From contig NZ_CP026951.1 of NCBI RefSeq assembly GCF_003065485.1, positions 1,612,001 through 1,676,000 on the forward strand: a stretch of 64,000 nucleotides of DNA, written 5' to 3'. Of this stretch, positions 27,264 to 35,337 are shown one piece after another (positions within the stretch are counted from its first letter, which is position 1; each line of letters begins with the position of its first letter). A model generated the notes under the pieces. The model ran no database searches and was not told the DNA's origin. It saw only the letters and a program-made list of their open reading frames with translations. The DNA is from Salinibacterium hongtaonis. GTDB lineage: Bacteria; Actinomycetota; Actinomycetes; Actinomycetales; Microbacteriaceae. Made by a program: the position numbers and the translations under genes.

Positions 27264-27610
27264 TGGTAGGCCTCTCTGATGAGTGCGGCGAGCGCCGCGG
27301 GGGGAAGATCAAGTTTTTTCGCCTCGGCGACGGCCACGGCGATGGCGGCGTTGAGGGCGTCGTAGCTGCGCGGGGAGGCCACGATCACGGCGCCTCTGCC
27401 GCGCCTCAGCTCGATAAGGCCTTCATCACGCAGCTCCTGGTACGCCCGGAGAACCGTATGCACGTTGATCGCGAGCGATTCGGCGAGTTCGCGAGCTGAT
27501 GGCAGCCGCTCTCCTGCTTTAGCTTCGCCCGAGATGACGGCAGCCCTAACCGCAGTGGAGAGCTGCTCGAAGAGCGGTGCCTCTGCGGAGGGATCGACAC
27601 GAATGAGCAT
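27260..27610 (-). CDS. GntR family transcriptional regulator (YtrA-like)
   Basis: A 116-residue regulator. The winged helix-turn-helix covers residues ~10-75, with LPSARELAESLAINVHTVLRAYQEL and GLIELRRGRGAVI. The C-terminal region is only about 40 residues, as in the small YtrA subfamily, which has no large effector domain. It is followed with a four-base overlap by the DUF1648 gene. The palindrome at 27627-27641 lies in its own promoter, so autoregulation is likely. Confidence 0.9.
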   Translation of the reverse strand: MLIRVDPSAEAPLFEQLSTAVRAAVISGEAKAGERLPSARELAESLAINVHTVLRAYQELRDEGLIELRRGRGAVIVASPRSYDALNAAIAVAVAEAKKLDLPPAALAALIREAYQ

Positions 27611-27626
27611 GCCGCCACTCTATTGT

Positions 27627-27641
27627 TCTAGTTGAGCTAGA
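27627..27641. promoter_or_regulatory. Palindrome in the GntR promoter, probable operator
   Basis: TCTAG-TTGAG-CTAGA is a perfect five-base inverted repeat with a five-base spacer, 17 bases upstream of the GntR start. On the minus strand it overlaps a TTGATC / CAATAG-like promoter. Such sites are typical targets of YtrA-type GntR proteins. It may also affect the divergent lipoprotein gene at 27707. Confidence 0.55.
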
Positions 27642-27706
27642 TCAAATCGACCATCGCGCTGTGGAAAATTCGCACGCAACCGCGGCGAAATTACTACGGT
27701 CACAGC

Positions 27707-28270
27707 ATGCCTGCGCCCGCCGCCTCACGCTCTCGCCTGCTCGGCGCTATCGCCGCAACGGCTGCCGTCCTGGCACTCATCGGCTGCAGCACGGAACCGA
27801 CTCCGCCCACTAAGCCATCCCACTCCACCGCCCCGCTCTTTTCTTCAGACGACGAAGCCCTCGCGGCAGCAGAAGCGGCGCTCACTGCCTACTGGGACAT
27901 GAGCAACCTGATCTCGCAGGAGGGAGGCGTCAACCCGGAGCGGATGGCCGCGGTAGCCAGCCCTGACTGGACAGCGCTTGCGATCACGGATTTCGCTGCG
28001 TTGGCATCCAAAGGCTGGATCCAGCACGGCAGCGTCAGGTTCGATTCGGTTGAACTGCAGCAATGGTTTACCGGCCAGAAAACCGCGACGGTGATTGTGA
28101 CTTCATGTTTCGACTACTCATCGAGGTTTTACCTGAACGGCGAAGGCGCCCAAGTGGATCTATCAAACGTTTCGAGTCGACGCCCTTTCGAAGTCGTTCT
28201 GGACCGCTACGAGGCCGAACAGGACTTCATTGTCGACTCAATAGAACCCTGGAGCGATAGAGAATGCTGA
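27707..28270 (+). CDS. Predicted lipoprotein of unknown function
   Basis: A 187-residue protein with a lipoprotein signal: basic start, hydrophobic stretch AAVLALIGC, and the lipobox cysteine at residue 27. The mature part has a helical segment DDEALAAAEAALTAYWDMSN near 48, then a beta-rich half with FTGQKTATVIVTSCFDYSS. This pattern resembles small NTF2-like lipoproteins of actinobacteria, but I cannot confirm the family. It overlaps the next gene by seven bases, so the two are co-translated and probably act together at the cell surface. Confidence 0.8.
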   Translation: MPAPAASRSRLLGAIAATAAVLALIGCSTEPTPPTKPSHSTAPLFSSDDEALAAAEAALTAYWDMSNLISQEGGVNPERMAAVASPDWTALAITDFAALASKGWIQHGSVRFDSVELQQWFTGQKTATVIVTSCFDYSSRFYLNGEGAQVDLSNVSSRRPFEVVLDRYEAEQDFIVDSIEPWSDREC

Positions 28271-29049
28271 CGGGTCGATCGGCTGTCTTGTCCCTGCTAA
28301 TTATCCTCATGGCGCCGGCATCGATGGCCACCGCAGCAGATCAAGCAGACGTGTGTACATCGTTCGGGCAGTCCCAGGGTTACTGCGAGTCGAGTGTCGG
28401 TGCATCGACGAGGGCCGGAGAGTTCATCCTTGACGCCAAAACTTCAGGGTCCGCTGTCCCCGGGTCTGAATCCTCTGGCGGAATCAAGCAAGAGACCCTC
28501 GAAGAGAGATATGCCAGAACATGTGGTTCTCGGTGCGGTGACCTGTACGTTGCCACTGTCATCAGGGCCACGGACTTTGAGTCGTTCCGGCCCCGAAAGC
28601 CGATCGCGCTGTCCGAACCCGTCTCATGGGCAGCGGTGGGGCTGCCCGCGAACTTCTACGCCGAAATCGAACCCCACACCATCGAGGGCACCCTGCTGGG
28701 CAGGCCTGCCGTCGCGCGATTCACACCGGCCTCCTATCGATGGAACTTCGGCGACGGCCACAGCCTGACCACCCGCGGCAAGGGGTCCCAGTGGAAGACA
28801 CAGTCACTCAAGGAGTTCTCCGACACCGCTACGAGCCATACCTTCGACCGACCTGGCGACTACAGCGTCACCCTCACCGTCAATTACTCGATCGAGTACT
28901 ACTACGAAGAAAACGCCGATGGCGGCTGGGAAGAGTTCATCGGTTACCTGCCCATTGCATCCGAACCCATCCCGATGCACGTCGCATCCGTTAAGACCGT
29001 GCTCGTGAGCAAGACCTGCCTGCAGAACCCCACCGGCCCCGGCTGCTAA
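28264..29049 (+). CDS. Secreted PKD-domain protein
   Basis: A 261-residue protein with an N-terminal signal peptide (VLSLLIILMAPASMATA, cleavage near residue 24). A PKD domain lies at about residues 155-215: YRWNFGDGHSLTT, then TSHTFDRPGDYSVTLTV, the usual WxFGDG and PGxYxVTLxV signatures. PKD domains are Ig-like folds in cell-surface proteins. Cysteine pairs occur at the N-terminal (CTSFGQSQGYC, CGSRCG) and C-terminal (CLQNPTGPGC) ends, suggesting disulfides. It forms an overlapping pair with the lipoprotein upstream. Confidence 0.8.
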   Translation: MLTGRSAVLSLLIILMAPASMATAADQADVCTSFGQSQGYCESSVGASTRAGEFILDAKTSGSAVPGSESSGGIKQETLEERYARTCGSRCGDLYVATVIRATDFESFRPRKPIALSEPVSWAAVGLPANFYAEIEPHTIEGTLLGRPAVARFTPASYRWNFGDGHSLTTRGKGSQWKTQSLKEFSDTATSHTFDRPGDYSVTLTVNYSIEYYYEENADGGWEEFIGYLPIASEPIPMHVASVKTVLVSKTCLQNPTGPGC

Positions 29050-29082
29050 CCCTCCCGCAAACCCCCGGCGCAGTGCGATGCT

Positions 29083-30246
29083 GTGGGCATGCCTGTTCAT
29101 GCAGAACCACTGGACGCTCTCCGCCGTCGCACCAGCGTCAAATGGCGCGCGTACCCCGACGATGTCCTCCCCCTTTTCGTCGCAGAAATGGACTTTCCAC
29201 TCGCCCGGCCCATTGGCGACGCAATACGGGATGCCGTCGATCGCTCCGACACCGGGTATTCAAGCGGAGGGCGGGAGTTGCCTCACGCTTTCAGCTCCTT
29301 TGCCGAGAAGCGGTGGGGCTGGGCGGTTAACCCCGACCACGTGCGCTCCACCGCCGACGTGAGCATGGGAATCCTCGAGGTTCTGCGCCGGGTCACCCAG
29401 CCGGGCGACAGCGTTGTGGTAACCCCACCCGTTTATCCACCGTTCTACGCACTCATCGATGAAGCACGCTCCTCTGTCGTTCGTGTTCCCTTGCTCGACG
29501 ATGGAGCATCCATCGCGCTCGACCTTGAAGGCATCGATGCGGCCTTCGCCGCGGGAGCAACAGCGATGGTGCTGTGCAACCCACATAATCCGCTGGGCTA
29601 CCCGCACACACCCGCGGACCTTATTGCGCTTGCCGAGATCGCCCAGCGGCACGACGCCACCATCATCAGCGACGAAATACATGCGCCGCTCACCCACAGC
29701 GACGGGCACTTCACTCCCTTCCTCACCGTGAGCGACGCCGCCCGCGAGCACGGCGTTTCGATCACCTCGGCGAGCAAAGCTTGGAACCTTGCCGGGCTCA
29801 AGTGTGCGCTCATGATCACGGCGGCACCCAGGATGCATGCCGTGATTGACGGAATGCACGACGAGGTCTTCTGGCGCACCAGCCATCTTGGAGTGCAGGC
29901 ATCGATCGCAGCATTCCGTGAGGGCGAAAGCTGGCTCGACGACGTGATCTCGAACCTCGAGGCCAATCGCCGACTGCTTGACGATCTGCTCGCCGAGAGC
30001 ATCCCCGGTTCTCGCTATCGCCAACCGGTCGCAGGATATTTGGCCTGGATCGATCTGCGCGATGCGGGGTGGGGCGACGATCCGGCGGCCGGAATTCTCG
30101 AGCGGGCCAAGGTCGCGCTCACCTCCGGCCCCGCTTTTGGTCGCGAGGGCACAGGATTCGCCCGTCTGAACTTCGGATGTTCGCCAGAAGTGCTAACGGA
30201 AGCCATCGAGCGGATCCGCGCCGCTAGGCTCAGCGACCATGACTGA
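29083..30246 (+). CDS. MalY/PatB-type PLP-dependent C-S lyase (aminotransferase class I fold)
   Basis: A 387-residue PLP enzyme. It opens RTSVKWRAYPDDVLPLFVAEMDF, the PatB/MalY signature. Pyridoxal-binding motifs are VLCNPHNPLGYPHTP near residue 163, ISDEIHAPLTH near 195 and the lysine in SASKAWNLAGLK near 230. Family members cleave cystathionine or similar thioethers to pyruvate, ammonia and a thiol. The start is GTG 29083 or ATG 29089. It overlaps the enoyl-CoA hydratase gene by eight bases. Confidence 0.9.
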   Translation: MGMPVHAEPLDALRRRTSVKWRAYPDDVLPLFVAEMDFPLARPIGDAIRDAVDRSDTGYSSGGRELPHAFSSFAEKRWGWAVNPDHVRSTADVSMGILEVLRRVTQPGDSVVVTPPVYPPFYALIDEARSSVVRVPLLDDGASIALDLEGIDAAFAAGATAMVLCNPHNPLGYPHTPADLIALAEIAQRHDATIISDEIHAPLTHSDGHFTPFLTVSDAAREHGVSITSASKAWNLAGLKCALMITAAPRMHAVIDGMHDEVFWRTSHLGVQASIAAFREGESWLDDVISNLEANRRLLDDLLAESIPGSRYRQPVAGYLAWIDLRDAGWGDDPAAGILERAKVALTSGPAFGREGTGFARLNFGCSPEVLTEAIERIRAARLSDHD

Positions 30247-31024
30247 CACGACAACGCCGTCGCCCGCGATTGTGCTCTCCGTCACCGACGGAATAGCGAG
30301 AGTGACCCTGAACCGTCCGTCTCGGCTGAACGCCATCGATCAGGAATCAGCCGAGCGGTGGCGCGATGCCGCCCACGAGATCGCCCGTCGCGACGACGTT
30401 GTCGCCGTAATCTTCGACGCGGCCGGCTCAGCGTTCTGCGCCGGTGGCGACATCCATGCCATGAGCGGCAACGGCTCCTACGACGGCGCGGCTATTGCCG
30501 CGCTCGCCGACGTGATCCATGAGGGACACCGCGTGTTCCGTGAGATGCCCAAGCCCATCGTGGCCGCCGTTCAGGGTGCGGTTGCCGGGGGCGGCCTCGG
30601 GTTCATGCTCGTGGCCGACTACATCGTGGCGTCGGATTCTGCTTTCTTCGCCAGCCGGTATTCCGCAATCGGGCTGACGCCCGACTGCGGCGTGAGCACC
30701 CTTCTACCCGAAGCCGTGGGCATGCGACGCGCCCTCGAACTCACCCTCAGCAGCCGCAGACTCTCGGCCGCAGAGGCGCTCGACTGGGGGCTCGTGACCG
30801 AGGTCGTTGCCCCAGAAGAGCTCGCCTCCCGCGTCGACGCGGTCGCACTGAGCTGGCGCTCGGGCGCGGCAGGGGCCTTCGGCCAAGCCAAGCGGCTCAT
30901 GCGAGCGAGCACCCAGCGCAGCTACCAGGAGAACCTCGATGATGAAGCCCGCACCATCGGCGCGTCCATCGAAACCCCCGACGCCACTCGCCTGATCGCC
31001 GCTTTCACCGCGCCCCGCTCGTAG
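30239..31024 (+). CDS. Enoyl-CoA hydratase/isomerase family protein
   Basis: A 261-residue crotonase-fold protein. The two oxyanion-hole segments are DAAGSAFCAGGDIHAM near residue 61 and QGAVAGGGLGFMLVADYIVA near 110. The usual catalytic glutamates are not evident (the region reads PDCGVSTLLPEAVG), so it may be a different crotonase reaction such as isomerase or hydrolase. It is translationally linked to the PatB-like gene by overlap. The true substrate is unknown. Confidence 0.88.
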   Translation: MTDTTTPSPAIVLSVTDGIARVTLNRPSRLNAIDQESAERWRDAAHEIARRDDVVAVIFDAAGSAFCAGGDIHAMSGNGSYDGAAIAALADVIHEGHRVFREMPKPIVAAVQGAVAGGGLGFMLVADYIVASDSAFFASRYSAIGLTPDCGVSTLLPEAVGMRRALELTLSSRRLSAAEALDWGLVTEVVAPEELASRVDAVALSWRSGAAGAFGQAKRLMRASTQRSYQENLDDEARTIGASIETPDATRLIAAFTAPRS

Positions 31025-31137
31025 AGAGACATCCACAACGTTTCTGCCGGGGTTCTGTAGACACCGCTGCGTGGCGAATTGTGAGCCATGCGTAGTATTG
31101 GCACAGATTCCCGACCAACACGGAAAGGAGAGTCGCG

Positions 31138-31737
31138 ATGTCGACCCTCACCCTGCACCTCGGCCGCCCGACGCTCGCAGACCGTTTCTTCGCCCGCAGC
31201 ATTGCGACCGACATCGTGCTGGTCTCGGCTGGCGCCGCTGTCACGGCGGTGGCCTCGCAGCTGTACATTCCCATCCAGCCCGTGCCGATCACGCTGCAGA
31301 CCCTTGCCGTGATTCTGGTCGGAAGCACCCTGGGTGCCACCCGCGGCGCGCTATCGATGGTGCTCTACCTCGCGGTAGGCATGCTCGGCATGCCCGTGTT
31401 TAGCGAGGGCGCATCCGGCACCTCGGTAGTGTTCGGCGCAACAGGCGGCTACATCGTGGGCTTCATTTTCGCGGCTGCCCTCACGGGATGGCTCGCGCAG
31501 CGGGACTGGGACAAGAAGTTCCTCGGCGCCGCAGTCTCGATGGCGGCGGGCACCATCATGACGTTTGCCATCGGTCTCCCCTGGCTTGCCGTCTCCCTCA
31601 ACGCTTCGCTCGCGCAGACCCTTGAGTGGGGCCTCTACCCCTTCATCATCGGCGGAATCGTCAAGTCGGCTATTGCCGCCGGCCTGCTCCCCCTCACCTG
31701 GAAGTTCGCCGACCGGCTGGCTGCACGCCGCGACTGA
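31138..31737 (+). CDS. bioY: Biotin transporter substrate-binding subunit BioY
   Basis: A 199-residue membrane protein of the BioY/ECF S-component family, with about six hydrophobic helices and the family motifs QLYIPIQPVPITLQTLAVIL near residue 40 and GATGGYIVGFIFAA near 102. It binds biotin in the membrane; an ECF module (not in this window) or BioY alone drives uptake. AAAGGAGAG lies a few bases before the ATG. No recognisable biotin-repressor site was found upstream. Confidence 0.93.
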   Translation: MSTLTLHLGRPTLADRFFARSIATDIVLVSAGAAVTAVASQLYIPIQPVPITLQTLAVILVGSTLGATRGALSMVLYLAVGMLGMPVFSEGASGTSVVFGATGGYIVGFIFAAALTGWLAQRDWDKKFLGAAVSMAAGTIMTFAIGLPWLAVSLNASLAQTLEWGLYPFIIGGIVKSAIAAGLLPLTWKFADRLAARRD

Positions 31738-31752
31738 CGCGTGCGCAGCGCC

Positions 31753-31784
31753 CTCCGACATCCGGGCGATTCGACATGTCGGAG
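31753..31784 (+). terminator. Hairpin after bioY
   Basis: CTCCGACAT (31753-31761) and ATGTCGGAG (31776-31784) form a perfect nine-base stem with a 14-base loop, 16 bases after the bioY stop. No U-run follows directly; the hairpin at 31801 probably completes termination. Confidence 0.45.
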
Positions 31785-31800
31785 CGCAGGACTATGATTA

Positions 31801-31837
31801 ATGGACTGAGTGCAACTAATGCATTCGGTCCATTTTT
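31801..31837 (+). terminator. Rho-independent terminator between bioY and the ABC importer
   Basis: ATGGACTGAGTGCA (31801-31814) pairs with ATGCATTCGGTCCAT (31819-31833), with two mismatches, followed by TTTTT. It separates the bioY transcript from the importer genes starting at 31875. Confidence 0.6.
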
Positions 31838-31874
31838 CATCGCCCGTTAGTTCGCACCCACAGCTGAGGTCAGA

Positions 31875-33512
31875 ATGATTCGCGCCGCCCGCTCTCTTTC
31901 CATCGGCGGCGTCGCCGTCGCCTCCCTTTCCCTGCTCGTGGCATGCTCGGCGCCCGGCGTCACCTCCACCGATCCCGTCAGCGGTGGAACCCTCGTGTAC
32001 GCATCGGGCGATGCCGAGCCGAGTTGCCTCGACCCGCATGTTGGCGGCAACTTTCCTCAGGCTCTGCTCGCGACGCAGTACATCGAGTCCCTTGTCTCCA
32101 AGAACGCCGGTGGCGAGATCCTGCCGTGGCTGGCCAGCGACTGGACCGAAAGCACCGACGGCCTCTCGTGGGAGTTCACGATTCGCGACGACGTCGCCTT
32201 CACCGACGGCACCCCCCTCGACGCGGCGGCCGTTGCCGCGAACATCGCCCACCTGCAAGACCCCGCAACCGCGTCGTCGACCGGATACCTCGCTGTGGCC
32301 AAAATCACATCAATGGATGCCGATGGCCAGACACTCACGCTGACCCTCTCGTCGCCGGACAGCGCACTGCTCGACTCGTTCTCGCAGCCCTGGGTGGGTA
32401 TCCAGTCCCCCACAGCACTCAAGCGCACTCAGGAGGAGAACTGCGCTTCTCCCGTCGGCACCGGACCTTTTGTGGTCACCGAGTGGAAGCGTCAAGACTC
32501 GGTCACGCTTAAGCGCAATGAGGACTACACGACGCCCCCGCAGGATGCCGAGCACGACGGAGTGGCCTATCTCGACGCCATCGACTGGCGGTTCATCCCC
32601 GACTCCGCCACGCGGTATTCCGCCCTCCAGTCGGGGCAGGTCGATGTGATCGACAACGCTCAGCCCGACTCGATCGCCGCAGCAGAAGGCGAATCTAACC
32701 TCAAGGTCATCTCCGCCCCTCGCCCCGGCGCCTCAAATCGCATCGAACTCAACTCGGGCAAGGCGCCGTTCGACGACGAGCGGGTTCGTGAGGCGTTCAT
32801 TCGGGCCGCGTCCGTCAACGACGGCATTTCGAGTCTCTTCTTCGGAACCGCCGACCGCTCCTACTCGGTGCTCTCGAGCGTAGAAGCGACATCCATTGAA
32901 GCGCCGGAGTACTTTGACATCGATGCGGATGCCGCGGGCGACCTTCTTGATCAGGCCGGCTGGGCGCAGCGCGACGCGGAGGGTTACCGGGTCCGCGGCG
33001 GCGAGCGGCTGACCCTCACCTTCCCCGTGAGCACAAACCAATCGATCCCCGCTGAGCAGTCACTCTTCGAGCAGATCCAGGCTGCGGTCAAGCCTGTCGG
33101 GTTTGAGGTCGTGCTTGAACCGCTCGACCTTTCGAGCTGGTACGGCGCGCTCGCTGCTAACGACTACAACCTGGTCAGTGCGCCGTATACCAAGGTGGGC
33201 CCCGACGTGCTGCGCATCCTGTACCACTCCGATTCGATCGTTCCTGCGCCCAGTGGCTACTACGCAAACCTCGCGCAGCTGAGCGACCCGGCCCTCGACG
33301 CGCTGCTAGCGGAGGCCAGTGCGACGCAGGACGCAGAGCAGCGCGCATCGCTGTACGAGCAGGCGCAGGAGATCATTCTGAGCGGCTACTACGTGCTGCC
33401 TCTCTACGACCAGCAGAACCACTTTCTCCACTCGACGGCCGTTTCGGGCATGCGGGCTCTCCCCACCGTGTCGGCACCCACGTTCTACGACGCGTGGGTG
33501 AATCGCGCATGA
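31875..33512 (+). CDS. ABC importer substrate-binding lipoprotein, family 5 (peptide type)
   Basis: A 545-residue protein with a lipoprotein signal (LSLLVAC, lipid cysteine at residue 24). The family 5 binding fold follows: GGTLVYASGDAEPSCLDPH near residue 36, LPWLASDWTESTDG near 82, SPVGTGPFVVTEWKRQDS near 191. Such proteins capture di- or oligopeptides, nickel or other small molecules; the substrate here cannot be read from sequence. It is the first gene of a unit with two permeases, an ATPase gene and a TetR gene. Confidence 0.92.
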   Translation: MIRAARSLSIGGVAVASLSLLVACSAPGVTSTDPVSGGTLVYASGDAEPSCLDPHVGGNFPQALLATQYIESLVSKNAGGEILPWLASDWTESTDGLSWEFTIRDDVAFTDGTPLDAAAVAANIAHLQDPATASSTGYLAVAKITSMDADGQTLTLTLSSPDSALLDSFSQPWVGIQSPTALKRTQEENCASPVGTGPFVVTEWKRQDSVTLKRNEDYTTPPQDAEHDGVAYLDAIDWRFIPDSATRYSALQSGQVDVIDNAQPDSIAAAEGESNLKVISAPRPGASNRIELNSGKAPFDDERVREAFIRAASVNDGISSLFFGTADRSYSVLSSVEATSIEAPEYFDIDADAAGDLLDQAGWAQRDAEGYRVRGGERLTLTFPVSTNQSIPAEQSLFEQIQAAVKPVGFEVVLEPLDLSSWYGALAANDYNLVSAPYTKVGPDVLRILYHSDSIVPAPSGYYANLAQLSDPALDALLAEASATQDAEQRASLYEQAQEIILSGYYVLPLYDQQNHFLHSTAVSGMRALPTVSAPTFYDAWVNRA

Positions 33513-33527
33513 TCACCGGGTAGCGGC

Positions 33528-34463
33528 ATGAGTGTTCTGCGGTGGAGCGCGGCCAAGATCGCTGGTGGTGTCTTCGTGCTCTGGGCTATCGCAACCGCAA
33601 TATTCTTTGCGCTCCGGCTGATCCCCGGCAGCCCCGAGCAGGCGCTTCTCGGGGGCCCCGGCTCGCAGGCTTCAGAAGAGGCACTTGCCCTGGTGCGGGC
33701 CGAGCATGGACTCGATCAACCGCTCATAGCTCAGTACCTGATGATGCTCGGCAGACTCGTCACGGGCGACCTGGGAACCTCATACTCGCTCAAGTCGAGC
33801 GTGGTCTCCCTCATCGCGGAGCAGTTCTGGGGCACCCTCCTGCTTACCGTTCTCTCGCTCGTGGCAGCGTGGATAATCGCCCTGGGGCTGGCGCTCTGGT
33901 CGACGCGTGGTGGGCGAATCGCTAGGGGCATCGCCTCGGGGCTTGAGATAGCGGCATCCGCTGTCCCGCATTTTTGGCTCGCATCGCTGTTCATCCTCGT
34001 CTTCAGCAATGCTCTGGGGTGGCTGCCCCCGGTGAGCGTCCCCGGCCCCCTGGGTCTGGTGCTGCCGGTTCTGACTCTGGGCATCCCCCTTGCCGGGTTT
34101 CTCGGTCAGGTCATGAGGGAGTCGATGCTCGATGCACTCGAATCTCCCTTTGTTCTCTCGGCGAGGGCGAGAGGAGAAGGTGAGACGGGGATCCGGCTTC
34201 GTCATGCGATTCGGCACGCGGCCCTGCCGGCGATATCGCTCTCCGGCTGGGCATTCGGGTCGCTCTTGAGCGGGGCGGTCGTGGTCGAGACTGTGTTTGC
34301 GCGGCCGGGGCTCGGCCGCAGCCTGATGAGCGCCGTCACGGCCAGGGACATTCCCATGGTCACGGGAATCGCCCTCGTCTCCGCACTCGCGTTCGTGCTG
34401 GTCACGATTGCCACGGACGCCCTGGATCGTGTTGCCGACCCGCGACTTCGGGCGCGCAAATGA
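33528..34463 (+). CDS. ABC importer permease, DppB type
   Basis: A 311-residue inner-membrane permease. The N-terminal helix AGGVFVLWAIATAIFFALRLIPGSP is typical of DppB-type subunits, and five further helices follow. The cytoplasmic EAA loop that contacts the ATPase is SARARGEGETGIRLRHAIRHAALP near residue 213. Works with the permease downstream to form the channel for the binding protein at 31875. It begins 15 bases after that gene's stop. Confidence 0.92.
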   Translation: MSVLRWSAAKIAGGVFVLWAIATAIFFALRLIPGSPEQALLGGPGSQASEEALALVRAEHGLDQPLIAQYLMMLGRLVTGDLGTSYSLKSSVVSLIAEQFWGTLLLTVLSLVAAWIIALGLALWSTRGGRIARGIASGLEIAASAVPHFWLASLFILVFSNALGWLPPVSVPGPLGLVLPVLTLGIPLAGFLGQVMRESMLDALESPFVLSARARGEGETGIRLRHAIRHAALPAISLSGWAFGSLLSGAVVVETVFARPGLGRSLMSAVTARDIPMVTGIALVSALAFVLVTIATDALDRVADPRLRARK

Positions 34464-34473
34464 CGGGGGCAGC

Positions 34474-35337
34474 ATGACGGGCGCACTCAGCACCGTGACC
34501 CTACGCGGCAACTCTCGGGCACGCCCGGGGGCTCGGGTCACGCTGGGAGAGGCGCTGAGTGGCGGCATCCTGGCGCTTCTGCTCGTCGCCGCCATCGCAC
34601 CACAGCTGCTGGCGCCCGGCGACCCGCTCGCGGTTCATCCGCTCGAGTCGTTTCGCCCGCCCTCGTGGGGTCACCTCTTCGGCACGGACGAGTCGGGCCG
34701 CGACATCTTTACCCGGGTAGTGCATGGCGCGCGGCCGTCGCTTCTCATCGGCCTCGCCGCGACGGCGATCGGCGTCGGGCTCGCGCTCATCCTCGGCACG
34801 CTGGGGGCCCTCAGCAACCGGGTTGTCGACTTTGCCACGACCCGCATTGTCGAAGTGCTCTTTGCGCTGCCCGGGCTGCTGCTGGCCCTTGTGTTCATCG
34901 CAATTGCCGGCCCGGGCATCCTCACGACGACGATTGCCGTGGGGCTATCGACAGCTCCCGGGTATGCCCGCATTATCAGGGGCCGCATCCGGGCCGTTCG
35001 TGAATCGGAATACATCGATGCCGCTGTCGTACTCGGGCGTTCCCCGTGGTTTATTACGTCCAGACACATCATCCCCAACGCCCTGGCCCCCGTGTTCGTC
35101 TTGGCCACTCTCGGCGTTGGGCAGGCCATCGTCTGGGCATCATCGCTGAGCTATCTGGGGCTCGGAGCGGTGCCACCAGCAGCGGAGTGGGGCGCAATGC
35201 TCTCGGCCGGGCGCACCTATATGTCGGTGGCATGGTGGATGACGGTGTTCCCCGGGCTGGCGATCGTGGCAACGGCCGCCGCCGCGACGACTCTCGGGCG
35301 CAGCATTCAGGCGCGCACCAGGCAGGGGCAGAAATGA
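34474..35337 (+). CDS. ABC importer permease, DppC type
   Basis: A 287-residue permease starting at ATG 34474, ten bases after the previous stop (an upstream extension inside the previous gene was rejected). It has FGTDESGRDIFTRVVHGARPS near residue 68, the periplasmic motif of DppC subunits. The EAA loop DAAVVLGRSPWFITSRHIIPN is near residue 185. Partner of the DppB-type subunit. Its last codons overlap the ATPase start (ATGA, 35334). Confidence 0.92.
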   Translation: MTGALSTVTLRGNSRARPGARVTLGEALSGGILALLLVAAIAPQLLAPGDPLAVHPLESFRPPSWGHLFGTDESGRDIFTRVVHGARPSLLIGLAATAIGVGLALILGTLGALSNRVVDFATTRIVEVLFALPGLLLALVFIAIAGPGILTTTIAVGLSTAPGYARIIRGRIRAVRESEYIDAAVVLGRSPWFITSRHIIPNALAPVFVLATLGVGQAIVWASSLSYLGLGAVPPAAEWGAMLSAGRTYMSVAWWMTVFPGLAIVATAAAATTLGRSIQARTRQGQK

